Assembly: GCF_030652515.1 (NCBI RefSeq)
Contig: NZ_JAUSAR010000100.1
Coordinates: 60,786 to 124,785 of the forward strand
Reading direction: 5' to 3'
Source of the DNA: Aquabacterium sp.
Lineage (GTDB): Bacteria > Pseudomonadota > Gammaproteobacteria > Burkholderiales > Burkholderiaceae_C
Length of the DNA: 64,000 nt
The notes under the pieces were generated by a model. The model was given only the letters and a program-made list of their open reading frames with translations. It made no database searches and was not told where the DNA came from. Shown piece after piece: positions 15,673-23,698 of this stretch. The position numbers and the translations under genes were made by a program. The stretch's first letter is position 1. Each line of letters begins with the position of its first letter.

Positions 15673-16455
15673 TCAGCTCACATGCTCAAAGGCCGCGTGC
15701 TCGGCCTTGAAGTCCCATCGCTCGATCGACAAGGGCTGTTCCGGCATGGCGGGGCGCCTGATCAGGTTGACCGAGTTGGCCATGCCCCCCCGCACCCTGG
15801 ATGACAAAGCCGTGCCGGCCTGCACCACCCAGAACGGATGCTGGGCGCCCCCACGGATGGTTTTCTGGGGCACCACAAAGGGCAGGTGAATGTGGCCACC
15901 CAGGATCAGATCGACCCCCGCCTGGCCCCACTGCGACAAGGCGGCTTCGTGCCCCTTCAGCAGGTTCTTGCGATCCTTGTCCAGCGTCACGCACACGGGT
16001 TGGTGCACGACCACGACCTTCACCTGGCCAGCTTGTGCGGCATTCAACCTGGTGGTCACGCGGTCGATCTGATCGGCCGACACCTCGCCATCCTCGTGGC
16101 GCCAGGGCCGCGTGGTGTTGACCCCGATCACCAGCCACTGCGGGGTTGAGATGCAGGGTTCCAGTTCGTGGCCGAAGGCGCGGCGGAAGTTGCCGTAAGG
16201 CGCCAGCAAGCGGGCGGCCACGTTGAACAAGGGGATGTCGTGGTTGCCAGGGATGACCAGGCGGTGCGGCGCTTTGACCTCATCGGCAAAGCGCCGCGCT
16301 GCGGCAAATTGCGAACGCCGCGCCCGTTGCGTGATGTCGCCCGACCAGACGACGATGTCGGGCTGCTGGGCTCGGGCGAGCTTCAGCAAGGCCGCCATCA
16401 CGGGCGGCTGCTCGGTCCCGAAATGCGGGTCGGAGATCTGCAGCAAAACACTCAC
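15673..16455 (-). CDS. Metallophosphoesterase (calcineurin-like)
   Basis: A 260-aa phosphoesterase. The metal ligands are easy to read: LLQISDPHFG (D-x-H), DIVVWSGDITQRA (GD), HRLVIPGNHDIP (GNHD), VVVVHQPV (H) and LILGGHIHLP (GHxH). This is the cyclic-nucleotide phosphodiesterase/3',5'-cAMP-like subgroup, usually annotated as metallophosphatase. It starts with GTG at 16455, overlapping the stop of the lipid kinase gene by four bases (GTGA), so the two are translationally coupled. The substrate is not determinable from sequence. Confidence 0.9.
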   Translation of the reverse strand: MSVLLQISDPHFGTEQPPVMAALLKLARAQQPDIVVWSGDITQRARRSQFAAARRFADEVKAPHRLVIPGNHDIPLFNVAARLLAPYGNFRRAFGHELEPCISTPQWLVIGVNTTRPWRHEDGEVSADQIDRVTTRLNAAQAGQVKVVVVHQPVCVTLDKDRKNLLKGHEAALSQWGQAGVDLILGGHIHLPFVVPQKTIRGGAQHPFWVVQAGTALSSRVRGGMANSVNLIRRPAMPEQPLSIERWDFKAEHAAFEHVS

Positions 16456-17426
16456 GTGGGCACCAGCAGTTGCAAGGGCTTGGGCGAGGGCTGAAAGTGC
16501 AGGGGGGTGTTCATCCAGATCACCTCACCATCGGTGGCCACCTTCAGACGCTTGGGCCGGTGAGGGCGCCGGGGTGACACGGTCAAGCTGGTGAAGGCGA
16601 AGCTGGACACCTTGTCGGCATCGCCCAATTGGCCCAAGGCGCCCCGCAACAGCAAGCCCAGCATGGCCAGTTTGCCCACCGGCTTGACGGCGATGGCCAC
16701 GAGTTGCCCATCTTGCAAGGCGGGTGCCTCGGCGATGCCGATCTGCGCCATCTGCAGCGCGTTGTTGCCCACGAACAGGGTGGGCGTGACGATGGTGTGG
16801 GTGGTGTCGTCCAGCGTGAGTTTGATGACCCAGTCGCGGTGCTCCCGCAGCATGGTGGCCAGGCTGGCGAACAGGGCCACGACCCGGCTGCGCCCAAAGC
16901 GCTGCTTGAACACTTCTCGGTCTTGCAGCAGCGTGGGGTACAGGCCCATGCTGGCGTTGACGATGAAGGCCTGCTCATTGATCAGGCCCACTTGCACCGG
17001 CTTGATGTGGGCCGTCAGCAGTGATCGGGCCGCCTCTTCAATGTCTGACGAGACACCGTGGTGGCGGCCAAAGTAGTTGAAGGTGCCTTGCGGCAGGATG
17101 CCCAGGGGCAGGCCGGTGGGCAGCACTTGTTGCACCACCGCGTTGATGGTGCCGTCGCCACCGGCCGCGACCACGGCCCCGTGGTGCTGGCGTGCCAGTT
17201 CAATGGCGCGTGAAATCGCTTGAGGCAAGTTCTTGGGGTCGCTGACCTCCAGCAACTCGTGTTGCCGACCGGCCTCCTGGAACACGCGCTTCACCGTGGC
17301 CACCCTTTCCTGGGTCTCGACGTGGCCCGATCCGCCGTTCAGCACCACGAACAAAGGCGCAGTCAGGGACCAGGGCGAGGCCTGGTCATCGGGCGCAACG
17401 TCGGCAAGGGCGGTGCTGGTGGACAT
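16452..17426 (-). CDS. Diacylglycerol kinase-catalytic-domain lipid kinase (YegS/DagK-like)
   Basis: A 324-aa protein. ATG 17426 is preceded by GGAAG at 8 nt and gives MSTSTALADVAPDDQASPWS. Longer starts up to 17591 add an unlikely leader. The DAGK_cat domain begins PLFVVLNGGSG (phosphate loop) and contains VVAAGGDGTINAVVQ, the GGDGT nucleotide-binding motif at about residue 90. LGILPQGTFNYFGRHHGV follows and carries the P-x-G-T-x-N motif. It probably phosphorylates diacylglycerol or a related lipid at the inner membrane. Coupled by overlap to the metallophosphoesterase. Confidence 0.9.
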   Translation of the reverse strand: MSTSTALADVAPDDQASPWSLTAPLFVVLNGGSGHVETQERVATVKRVFQEAGRQHELLEVSDPKNLPQAISRAIELARQHHGAVVAAGGDGTINAVVQQVLPTGLPLGILPQGTFNYFGRHHGVSSDIEEAARSLLTAHIKPVQVGLINEQAFIVNASMGLYPTLLQDREVFKQRFGRSRVVALFASLATMLREHRDWVIKLTLDDTTHTIVTPTLFVGNNALQMAQIGIAEAPALQDGQLVAIAVKPVGKLAMLGLLLRGALGQLGDADKVSSFAFTSLTVSPRRPHRPKRLKVATDGEVIWMNTPLHFQPSPKPLQLLVPT

Positions 17427-17548
17427 GCTTGGCGCTTCCATGGATGGGTGTGGGTGGCACACCATGATGGCCATGTGAGAGCCCAGGTGCAGCCAGCCAG
17501 GGCCGACCCCGTGCGTAGGCTCAGTCCGACAAACGGGGTGCGGCCAAC

Positions 17549-18994
17549 TCAGCCTGGGTGCACGCCAGCGCGTTTGAGCAACTGCTTGCACCGGTCCGAC
17601 AAGTGCAGCACCCGCAGGTGCTTGCCCGCCTTGTCGTACCGCTCGCGCAGCGTTTTCAGCGCGGCAATCGCCGAGTAGTCCACAAAGTTCAGGTGGCGGC
17701 AGTCCAGCGTCACGTGGACCGGGTCGTTGGCGATGTCGAACCGATTCAGGAAGGGCGTGACCGAGGCGAAGAACAGGGTGCCATGCACCCGGTAGAGCTT
17801 GCTGCCGTCCGGTTCAAGGTGCTGGTCGGCATACAGCTCGCGGGCGTGTTGCCAGGCGAAGTTGAGCGCGGCGATGACGATGCCGCACATGACGGCGGCG
17901 GCCAGGTCGGTGAACACCGTGATGACCGTGACCGCGATGATCATGAGCACATCGTTCAGCGGCACTTTGTTCAGCACCCGCAGCGAGGCCCACGCGAAGG
18001 TTTGCTGCGCCACCACGAACATCACCCCCACCAGCGCGGCCAGCGGAATGCGCTCGATCAGCGGCGAGAGCAGCAACACGAACATCAGGATCATCACCCC
18101 GGCCACCACGCCCGACAGCCGCCCGCGCCCGCCGGAACTGAGGTTGATCGCCGTCTGCCCGATCATGGCGCAACCGCCCATGCCGCCGAACATGCCCGAC
18201 ACCACGTTGGCCGCGCCCAGGGCCACGCACTCGCGGTCGGGGTAGCCGCGGCTTTCGGTGATTTCATCGGTCAGGTTCAGCGTGAGCAGTGTTTCCAGCA
18301 GGCCCACCATGGCCATCAGCACCGCGTAGGGCGCGATGATGCCCAGCGTGTCCAGGTTCCAGGGCACCTGGGGCAGGGCCAGGGCAGGCAAGCCACCCGC
18401 GATGTGCGCCATGTCGCCCAGGGTGCGTGTGGGCAGGCCGAGCAGGTTGACGGCCAGGCCCACGCCCAGGATGGCCACCAGCGCAGGCGGCACGGCGCGG
18501 GTCAGGCGTGGCATCAGGTAGACGATGGCCATCGTCAAGGCCACCAGGCCGATCATCACGTAGAGCGGTGTGCCGCTCAGCCAGCCCTCATCGCGCTTGA
18601 AGTGCTCCAGCTGGGCCAGCGCGATGACGATCGCCAGGCCGTTGACGAAGCCCAGCATCACCGGGTGCGGCACCATGCGCACCAGCTTGCCCAGGCGAAG
18701 CAGGCCGAAGGCGATCATCAGCAGCCCGCCCATCACCACGGTTGCCAGCAGGTACTGCACGCCGTGCTGCACCACCAGCGCCACGATCACCACGGCCATG
18801 GAGCCTGCGGCGCCAGAGATCATCCCGGGGCGGCCACCGAACAGCGCGGTCAAGGTGCAGATGATGAAGGCCCCGTACAGGCCCATCAAGGGATTGAGGT
18901 GGGCCACCAGGGCGAAGGCGATGCACTCGGGCACCAGGGCGAACGAGGTCGTGACGCCGGCGAGAACGTCGGCGCGCAGGGCTTGTGCTTTCAA
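17549..18994 (-). CDS. SulP-family anion transporter with STAS domain
   Basis: A 481-aa inner-membrane transporter of the SLC26/SulP family. It begins LRADVLAGVTTSFALVPECI, the family opening with the conserved P-E-x-I/A. About twelve hydrophobic segments follow, including GFVNGLAIVIALAQLEHF and MFGGMGGCAMIGQTAINLSS (the G-x-x-G-C-A-M-I-G signature). The C-terminal STAS domain covers about residues 390-481 (RVHGTLFFASVTPFLNRF, LDCRHLNFVDYSAIAALKTL). Bacterial members carry sulphate, bicarbonate or dicarboxylates. The substrate here is not known. It overlaps no neighbour. Confidence 0.93.
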   Translation of the reverse strand: MKAQALRADVLAGVTTSFALVPECIAFALVAHLNPLMGLYGAFIICTLTALFGGRPGMISGAAGSMAVVIVALVVQHGVQYLLATVVMGGLLMIAFGLLRLGKLVRMVPHPVMLGFVNGLAIVIALAQLEHFKRDEGWLSGTPLYVMIGLVALTMAIVYLMPRLTRAVPPALVAILGVGLAVNLLGLPTRTLGDMAHIAGGLPALALPQVPWNLDTLGIIAPYAVLMAMVGLLETLLTLNLTDEITESRGYPDRECVALGAANVVSGMFGGMGGCAMIGQTAINLSSGGRGRLSGVVAGVMILMFVLLLSPLIERIPLAALVGVMFVVAQQTFAWASLRVLNKVPLNDVLMIIAVTVITVFTDLAAAVMCGIVIAALNFAWQHARELYADQHLEPDGSKLYRVHGTLFFASVTPFLNRFDIANDPVHVTLDCRHLNFVDYSAIAALKTLRERYDKAGKHLRVLHLSDRCKQLLKRAGVHPG

Positions 18995-19001
18995 TGGATC
19001 C

Positions 19002-19238
19002 TCAGCACCGTCCCGATCGCCGACTGCGCGGCTGCAATTTGTCCAGCTCGGTGATCTGCTGCTTGAGCAGGATCAGCAAGGTGCGCGCGTCATCAACGGG
19101 CAAGGACAGGCAGGTGGTGCCGGTGTGCTCATCACGCGCTGGCCGGGCTTGCACCAACACATCCACGCCGATTTCAATCAGGCCGTTGTAGTGCTTCGCC
19201 GATTTCAGGCGCTGTATTTCGATGTCGTAGGTTTTCAT
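19002..19238 (-). CDS. Conserved small hypothetical protein
   Basis: A 78-aa protein, MKTYDIEIQRLKSAKHYNGL and onward, ending in a polar, basic tail (KLQPRSRRSGRC). It has an alternating strand-strand-strand-helix pattern: DIEIQRLKS, IEIGVDVLVQARPA and TTCLSLPVDD, then a helix ARTLLILLKQQITELDKL. This suggests a small compact fold. No family recognised with certainty. It is 7 nt upstream of the SulP gene and 23 nt downstream of the DUF3820 gene in the same direction, so the three may form an operon. Confidence 0.65.
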   Translation of the reverse strand: MKTYDIEIQRLKSAKHYNGLIEIGVDVLVQARPARDEHTGTTCLSLPVDDARTLLILLKQQITELDKLQPRSRRSGRC

Positions 19239-19261
19239 GTGCGTTCTTCTCTCGTGCGCGC

Positions 19262-19471
19262 TCAGCGCCGCAGGGGCTTGAGCAGATCGTTCAAGCCGTT
19301 GTGGTCAATCTCGTGCATCAGGGCCAGCAGGCGGCCGATTTCGCCTTTGGGGAAGCCCTCGCGCGCAAACCAGTGGAGGTAGTTGCCCGGCAGATCGGCC
19401 AGGAGCACGCCTTGGTGTTTTCCGAAGGGCATGGCCATGGTGACCAGCTTCTGTAAGTCGTCAGGATTCAT
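19262..19471 (-). CDS. DUF3820 family small protein
   Basis: A 69-aa protein. The family pattern is visible: MPFGKHQGVLLADLPGNYLH then WFAREGFPKGEIGRLLALMH, that is M-P-F-G-K-x-x-G and LP-x-x-Y-L-x-W-F. Members have been called putative quorum-sensing-regulated virulence factors, but the real biochemical role is unsettled. Some resemble parts of nuclease-associated domains. First gene of a likely three-gene unit with the 78-aa protein and the SulP transporter. Confidence 0.85.
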   Translation of the reverse strand: MNPDDLQKLVTMAMPFGKHQGVLLADLPGNYLHWFAREGFPKGEIGRLLALMHEIDHNGLNDLLKPLRR

Positions 19472-19528
19472 GGAGGGACGGTGACGGTCTGTGCGGACGA
19501 GCTTGGTTTGAGCGGGCAGTGTATCGGT

Positions 19529-20947
19529 TCAGCCCACCATCGCGGCAGTTCTGGCGCTGGTCGATCTGCTGAACGCGATGGCCAGGGCCAGGGCCACCAA
19601 AGCGGCCGCCACCGCGAACGTGACCCGCATCCCCATGGCGACAGCATCCGGGTGCGCCACTCTGAAATCCGCCGTGCCCGAGGCGGTGGCGAAGACGGCG
19701 CCCATGACCGACGCACCCGTGATGAGGCCCAGGTTGCGCGACAGGTTGAGCAGGCCTGAGATGACACCGCGCTGATCAGGCAACACCTGGGCCATGACGG
19801 CGGTGTTGTTGGCCGCCTGGAACAGCGCATAGCTGGCGGTGATGAGGGCGATGGGGATCACATAGCCGGCAATGCCCAGCGCCGCTGGTGCCAGGCACAC
19901 CGCCAGGCACCCCAGCACCATGCCGATGAGCCCACCCAGGCTGGTGCGGTGCGGGCCAAAGCGGTCCACCGCGCGCCCGGCAGGCACGCCGGCGAACGCG
20001 GCAACCACCGGCCCCACCGACAGGACAACGCCGACCAGCGCCGCGCCCAGGCCCAGAGCGTGCGCGAGGTAGAACGGCCCGACCACCAGCGTGGCCATCA
20101 TCACGGTGGCGATCAGCGCGCTCACGGCCAGGCTGGCGCTCAGCGCCCAATCGCGGAACTTCTCCAATCGGATCAAGGGTGACTTGGCATGCGCCTCGGC
20201 CCACACGAACAGGCCTAGTCCCCCCAGCGTGGTGAGGAGGAGTGCCACGTTGATCAGCCCGAAGCGGCCCCGCCCCGCCGTCATCGCGAGCGCATAGGCG
20301 GTCAGGGTGAACGCCAACAGCACGGTGCCCAGGTGGTCGAAGCGAGCCTGATCAGCCTTCAAAGGCTGGCGGTCGGCGGGCAGGCAACGCTGTGCGAGGA
20401 CCAGGCCCAACCCACCCAGTGGCAGGTTGACCCAGAAGATCGAGGGCCACCCGAACTGCTGAACCAGCACCCCGCCCAGCGAGGGGCCCAGTGCCGTGCC
20501 CACCGCGGACATGGTCCCCAGCAGGCCCATGGCGCGGCCGGTCTGCGATGTCGGCACGGCCTCGCCCACCAGGGCCATCGTGAGCGCCAGCATGATGGCG
20601 GCCCCCACGCCTTGCACACCCCGTGCGGCGATCAACCACCCCAGGCCCGGCGCGGTGGCGCACAGGGCGGAGCCCACGGTGAAGAGTCCGATGCCCACCA
20701 TCAGTAGCCGCCGACGGCCCACGAGGTCGCCCAGCCGACCCATGCTGACCATCAGCGCGGTGGTGGCCAGCAGGTAGGCCAGCACGATCCACTGGGCTTG
20801 CTGGAACGACGCGCCCAAGGCCTCGGCCAAGGTGGGCAGTGCCACATTGGCGATGCTGGTGCCCAGCGAGGGCAGCAGCATGCACAGCGCCAGGCTGGCC
20901 AGCACCCAGGCGACCGATGGGCCGCTTTCTTTGCCTGAAATTTCCAT
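19529..20947 (-). CDS. DHA2-type MFS transporter
   Basis: A 472-aa inner-membrane transporter. ATG 20947 follows GAGG at 5 nt and gives MEISGKESGPSVAWVLASLA. Longer starts add an unlikely cysteine-rich leader. About fourteen hydrophobic segments are present. Family motifs: LGTSIANVALPTLAEALGAS (motif D1), GRLGDLVGRRRLLMVGIG (motif A between TM2 and TM3) and GTALGPSLGGVLVQQFGWPS (motif C). It is a proton-driven exporter of unknown substrate. It is divergent from the LysR regulator at 21057, which likely controls it. Confidence 0.9.
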   Translation of the reverse strand: MEISGKESGPSVAWVLASLALCMLLPSLGTSIANVALPTLAEALGASFQQAQWIVLAYLLATTALMVSMGRLGDLVGRRRLLMVGIGLFTVGSALCATAPGLGWLIAARGVQGVGAAIMLALTMALVGEAVPTSQTGRAMGLLGTMSAVGTALGPSLGGVLVQQFGWPSIFWVNLPLGGLGLVLAQRCLPADRQPLKADQARFDHLGTVLLAFTLTAYALAMTAGRGRFGLINVALLLTTLGGLGLFVWAEAHAKSPLIRLEKFRDWALSASLAVSALIATVMMATLVVGPFYLAHALGLGAALVGVVLSVGPVVAAFAGVPAGRAVDRFGPHRTSLGGLIGMVLGCLAVCLAPAALGIAGYVIPIALITASYALFQAANNTAVMAQVLPDQRGVISGLLNLSRNLGLITGASVMGAVFATASGTADFRVAHPDAVAMGMRVTFAVAAALVALALAIAFSRSTSARTAAMVG

Positions 20948-21056
20948 GTGAACCTCGTCTGTCTGATGACCCAAAAATGGCGTGTTCTGAAAGATAGTGC
21001 TTTGCCTGGCATGGCGGAAGGCGCATGATTTGCACTTCATTCATGCACACGGCGCC

Positions 21057-21947
21057 ATGTCTCGACCTGATCTCAACCTCTTATTCACCCTGGATGTGCT
21101 GTTGGCCGAAGGCAGCGTGGCGGGGGCCGCCCGGCGGCTGCGGCTCAGCCCCTCTGCGATGAGCCGCTCGCTGGCCCGCTTGCGCGAGGTGACCGGTGAT
21201 CCCTTGTTGGTGAGGGCGGGGCGCGGTCTGGTCCCATCGCCCCGGGCGCTGGAGTTGCGCGATCGCGTCAGCCAGCTTGTGCACGATGCCGAAGCGGCGC
21301 TGCGCCCGGCCCATGCGCTGAAACTCGATCAGCTTGAGCGAACTTTCACGCTGCGCACGCGCGAAGGCTTTGTCGAGAACTTCGGGGCCCCATTGATCGC
21401 CCGCGTGAGCCAGGACGCGCCAGGTGTCCGGCTGCACTTCCTGCCCAAGCTGGACAAGGACAGCGCACCGCTGCGCGATGGCCTCGTCGACCTGGAAACC
21501 GGCGTGATCGGCAAGACCACGGGCCCCGAGGTGCGTGCGCAAGCCTTGTTCCGAGACCGCTTCGTGGGCGTGGTGCGTGTTGGGCATCCGCTCAGCCAGG
21601 GCAAGGTCACGCCCACCCGCTATGCCCAAGCCGGGCACATCGGGCTCTCGCGCAGGGGCTTGGGCCAAGGCCCCATCGACGAAGCCTTGGCACCGCTGGG
21701 GCTGGTGCGCAAGGTGGCCACGGTGGTGGGTGGCTTTTCAGCCGCGCTGGCCCTGGCGCGCGCCTGCGACCTGGTGGCCACGGTGCCTGAGCGGCACACC
21801 GGCAGCTTGCGCGCGGGCCTGCACAGCTTTGCCCTGCCAGTGCCCCTGCCTGAGTTCACGGTGTCATTGCTGTGGCATCCACGGATGGATGGTGATCCTG
21901 CTCACCGGTGGCTGCGCGCTTGCGTGCGCGAGGTTTGCGCTCAGTGA
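21057..21947 (+). CDS. LysR-family transcriptional regulator
   Basis: A 296-aa LysR protein. The winged helix is at the N-terminus: DLNLLFTLDVLLAEGSVAGA then ARRLRLSPSAMSRSLARLRE, a standard LTTR HTH. Residues about 90-290 form the periplasmic-binding-protein-like effector domain (RTFTLRTREGFVENFGAPLI). ATG 21057 fits the family start, and an upstream ATG at 20997 would add 20 non-conserved residues. It is divergent from the MFS gene with a 109-nt shared gap, the classic arrangement for a regulator and its target. Its 3' end overlaps the MocA-like gene by 7 nt. Confidence 0.92.
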   Translation: MSRPDLNLLFTLDVLLAEGSVAGAARRLRLSPSAMSRSLARLREVTGDPLLVRAGRGLVPSPRALELRDRVSQLVHDAEAALRPAHALKLDQLERTFTLRTREGFVENFGAPLIARVSQDAPGVRLHFLPKLDKDSAPLRDGLVDLETGVIGKTTGPEVRAQALFRDRFVGVVRVGHPLSQGKVTPTRYAQAGHIGLSRRGLGQGPIDEALAPLGLVRKVATVVGGFSAALALARACDLVATVPERHTGSLRAGLHSFALPVPLPEFTVSLLWHPRMDGDPAHRWLRACVREVCAQ

Positions 21948-22597
21948 TCCCAAGGCGCAGGCCAGGACACGGGCGTGGGATGGCAGTGGGCTTGCAGGGC
22001 CGCCACGTCGCTGGGAGTGTCCAGGTCGGCGACATGGGCCTGCTGGTCGGTGGCGATGGTTTGAACGAGCTCGGGGTGCTGGGCCAACCAGTCGCGGATG
22101 CCCAGGTGGGTGGGCGTGGCCAGTACGTGCTGCACGGCCTGCCACGTCAGGATCAGCGGGTGACCGCGCACGCCATCCACGATGGGCATTTGCGCATGGA
22201 TGGTGTCTGGGCGCCGTTGCCAGGCCTCGATCAGTGGCTGGATGTGCGTGTTGTTCAGCCATGGCAGGTCGGCCAGCACGATCAACAGGTCGTGGCCCTC
22301 GCATCGCGCCAGGTGAGCTTGCAAGGCCCGCCGCTGGGATTCGATCAGGCTGGTGTCGGGCTGGTCATGTTGCAGCGTGTGGGCGCCACAGTGATGGGCG
22401 ATGGGCTGCAAGGTCTCGGCATAAGGGCCGATCACCACGCTGATGTGTTGAAGACCGGCCCCACGCAATGCGCCGATCAGGTGTTCCAGCAAACTGATCC
22501 CGCCAATCTGCAGCGCGGCTTTGGGCCGGTGGCCCAGTCGGCGGCCCAGGCCTGCGGCCAGGATGGTGGCCGCCATCGGCACGGCAGGTGGGCTCAT
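21941..22597 (-). CDS. MocA/MobA-like molybdopterin nucleotidyltransferase
   Basis: A 218-aa NTP-transferase. The nucleotide-binding opening is MAATILAAGLGRRLGHRPKA (L-A-A-G-x-G-x-R-x-G, then K), followed by LLIVLADLPWLN, the acidic metal-binding motif, and GVRGHPLILTW. In this neighbourhood, next to xdhC and a molybdenum hydroxylase, it most likely makes molybdopterin cytosine dinucleotide (MocA role) rather than the guanine form. That assignment rests on context. It lies 1 nt downstream of the XdhC gene. Confidence 0.85.
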   Translation of the reverse strand: MSPPAVPMAATILAAGLGRRLGHRPKAALQIGGISLLEHLIGALRGAGLQHISVVIGPYAETLQPIAHHCGAHTLQHDQPDTSLIESQRRALQAHLARCEGHDLLIVLADLPWLNNTHIQPLIEAWQRRPDTIHAQMPIVDGVRGHPLILTWQAVQHVLATPTHLGIRDWLAQHPELVQTIATDQQAHVADLDTPSDVAALQAHCHPTPVSWPAPWDH

Positions 22598-22598
22598 G

Positions 22599-23669
22599 TC
22601 AGGCCAGGCAACTTGGGGCTGTCAAGGCCGTGCTGGCCGGTTGATCCTGCTCGTGGTCATGCAGCTGTTTGCCAAGGGCCACGGGTGCGGGCATGGGGCG
22701 GTGGATGCCGTTCTTCACGGCCACCACCTCGGCCATGATCGACAGCGCGATCTCGGCCGGGGTCTTGCTGCCGATGTAAAGGCCAGCAGGTCCGTGCAAG
22801 GCTTGCAGCGCGGACTCGGGCACGTCGAAGTGCTCGTGCAAGCGCTCGCGGCGCAGTGTGCTGTTGCGCCGCGAGCCAATGGCGCCCACGTAGAAGGCCT
22901 CGGACTGCAGCGCGTCGATCAGGGCCAGGTCGTCCAGCTTGGGATCGTGCGTGAGCGCGACCACGGCGGTGCGCGCGTCGGGGCGCAGCCGCAGGATCAG
23001 GTCATCCGGCATCTCGTGGCTGATCTCGATGCCGTCCAGACCCCAACTGGCGCGGTGCTCTTCGCGCGGATCGCACACCACCACCTCGAAGCCCAGGCTC
23101 AGCGCCATCTGGCACAAGAAGCGCGACAGGTCACCCGCACCGATCACGATCAGGCGGTTTTGAGGCCCCAGGTAAGTGGTGAGCTGGGTGTCGGTGAGGC
23201 AGGGCACGCCATCGCGTCGGCCATCGCGTTGAACTTCGCGCAAGGTCACATGGCCTGTGCGCAGGTCCAGCACGCGCTCGGTGCTGCGCCGTTGTTGGCA
23301 GGCTTGCAGCAGTTCGGCCAAGCGGCTGTGTGGGGCCAGCACCTCCAGCACCAGTTCGACGGTGCCGCCGCAGGGCAGGCCGAAGCGGTGGGCCTCGTCG
23401 GCCGAGATGCCATAGCGCAACACGGTGGGGGCATCGGTGGCGCAGGCTGCGGGCACACCGCCTTCGCGGATGCGGTGGATCAGGTCGTCTTCAATGCAGC
23501 CACCCGAGACCGATCCCACGACTTCCCCCTGGCCATTGAGGGCCATGAGCGAGCCCGGTGGCCGGGGTGAAGAGCCCCAGGTTCGCGCCACGGTGACCAG
23601 CACCACCGGCAGGCCAGCGGTCTGCCAGCGCAGCGCGGTGCGCAGGACCAGGGTGTCGAGGTCTTCCAT
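22599..23669 (-). CDS. XdhC/CoxI-family molybdenum cofactor insertion/chaperone protein
   Basis: A 356-aa protein. ATG 23669 follows AGGAGA by 9 nt. The N-terminal XdhC_CoxI domain shows PVVLVTVARTWGSSPRPPGS and GEVVGSVSGGCIEDDLIHRI, with the G-G-C-I-E signature. The C-terminal Rossmann-like XdhC_C domain contains LIVIGAGDLSRFLCQMAL and ALTHDPKLDDLALIDAL, ending VGAIGSRRNSTLR. XdhC proteins bind sulphurated molybdenum cofactor and deliver it to the apo-hydroxylase. It lies between the MocA-like gene and the hydroxylase large-subunit gene. Confidence 0.92.
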   Translation of the reverse strand: MEDLDTLVLRTALRWQTAGLPVVLVTVARTWGSSPRPPGSLMALNGQGEVVGSVSGGCIEDDLIHRIREGGVPAACATDAPTVLRYGISADEAHRFGLPCGGTVELVLEVLAPHSRLAELLQACQQRRSTERVLDLRTGHVTLREVQRDGRRDGVPCLTDTQLTTYLGPQNRLIVIGAGDLSRFLCQMALSLGFEVVVCDPREEHRASWGLDGIEISHEMPDDLILRLRPDARTAVVALTHDPKLDDLALIDALQSEAFYVGAIGSRRNSTLRRERLHEHFDVPESALQALHGPAGLYIGSKTPAEIALSIMAEVVAVKNGIHRPMPAPVALGKQLHDHEQDQPASTALTAPSCLA

Positions 23670-23698
23670 GGTGCGGGTCTCCTTCAGGTTGGGCGGGC

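Noticed and set aside
17558..19054. A 498-codon open frame antisense to the SulP transporter
   Set aside because: His/Gln/Arg-rich composition with no hydrophobic or motif structure. The transporter on the other strand is convincing.
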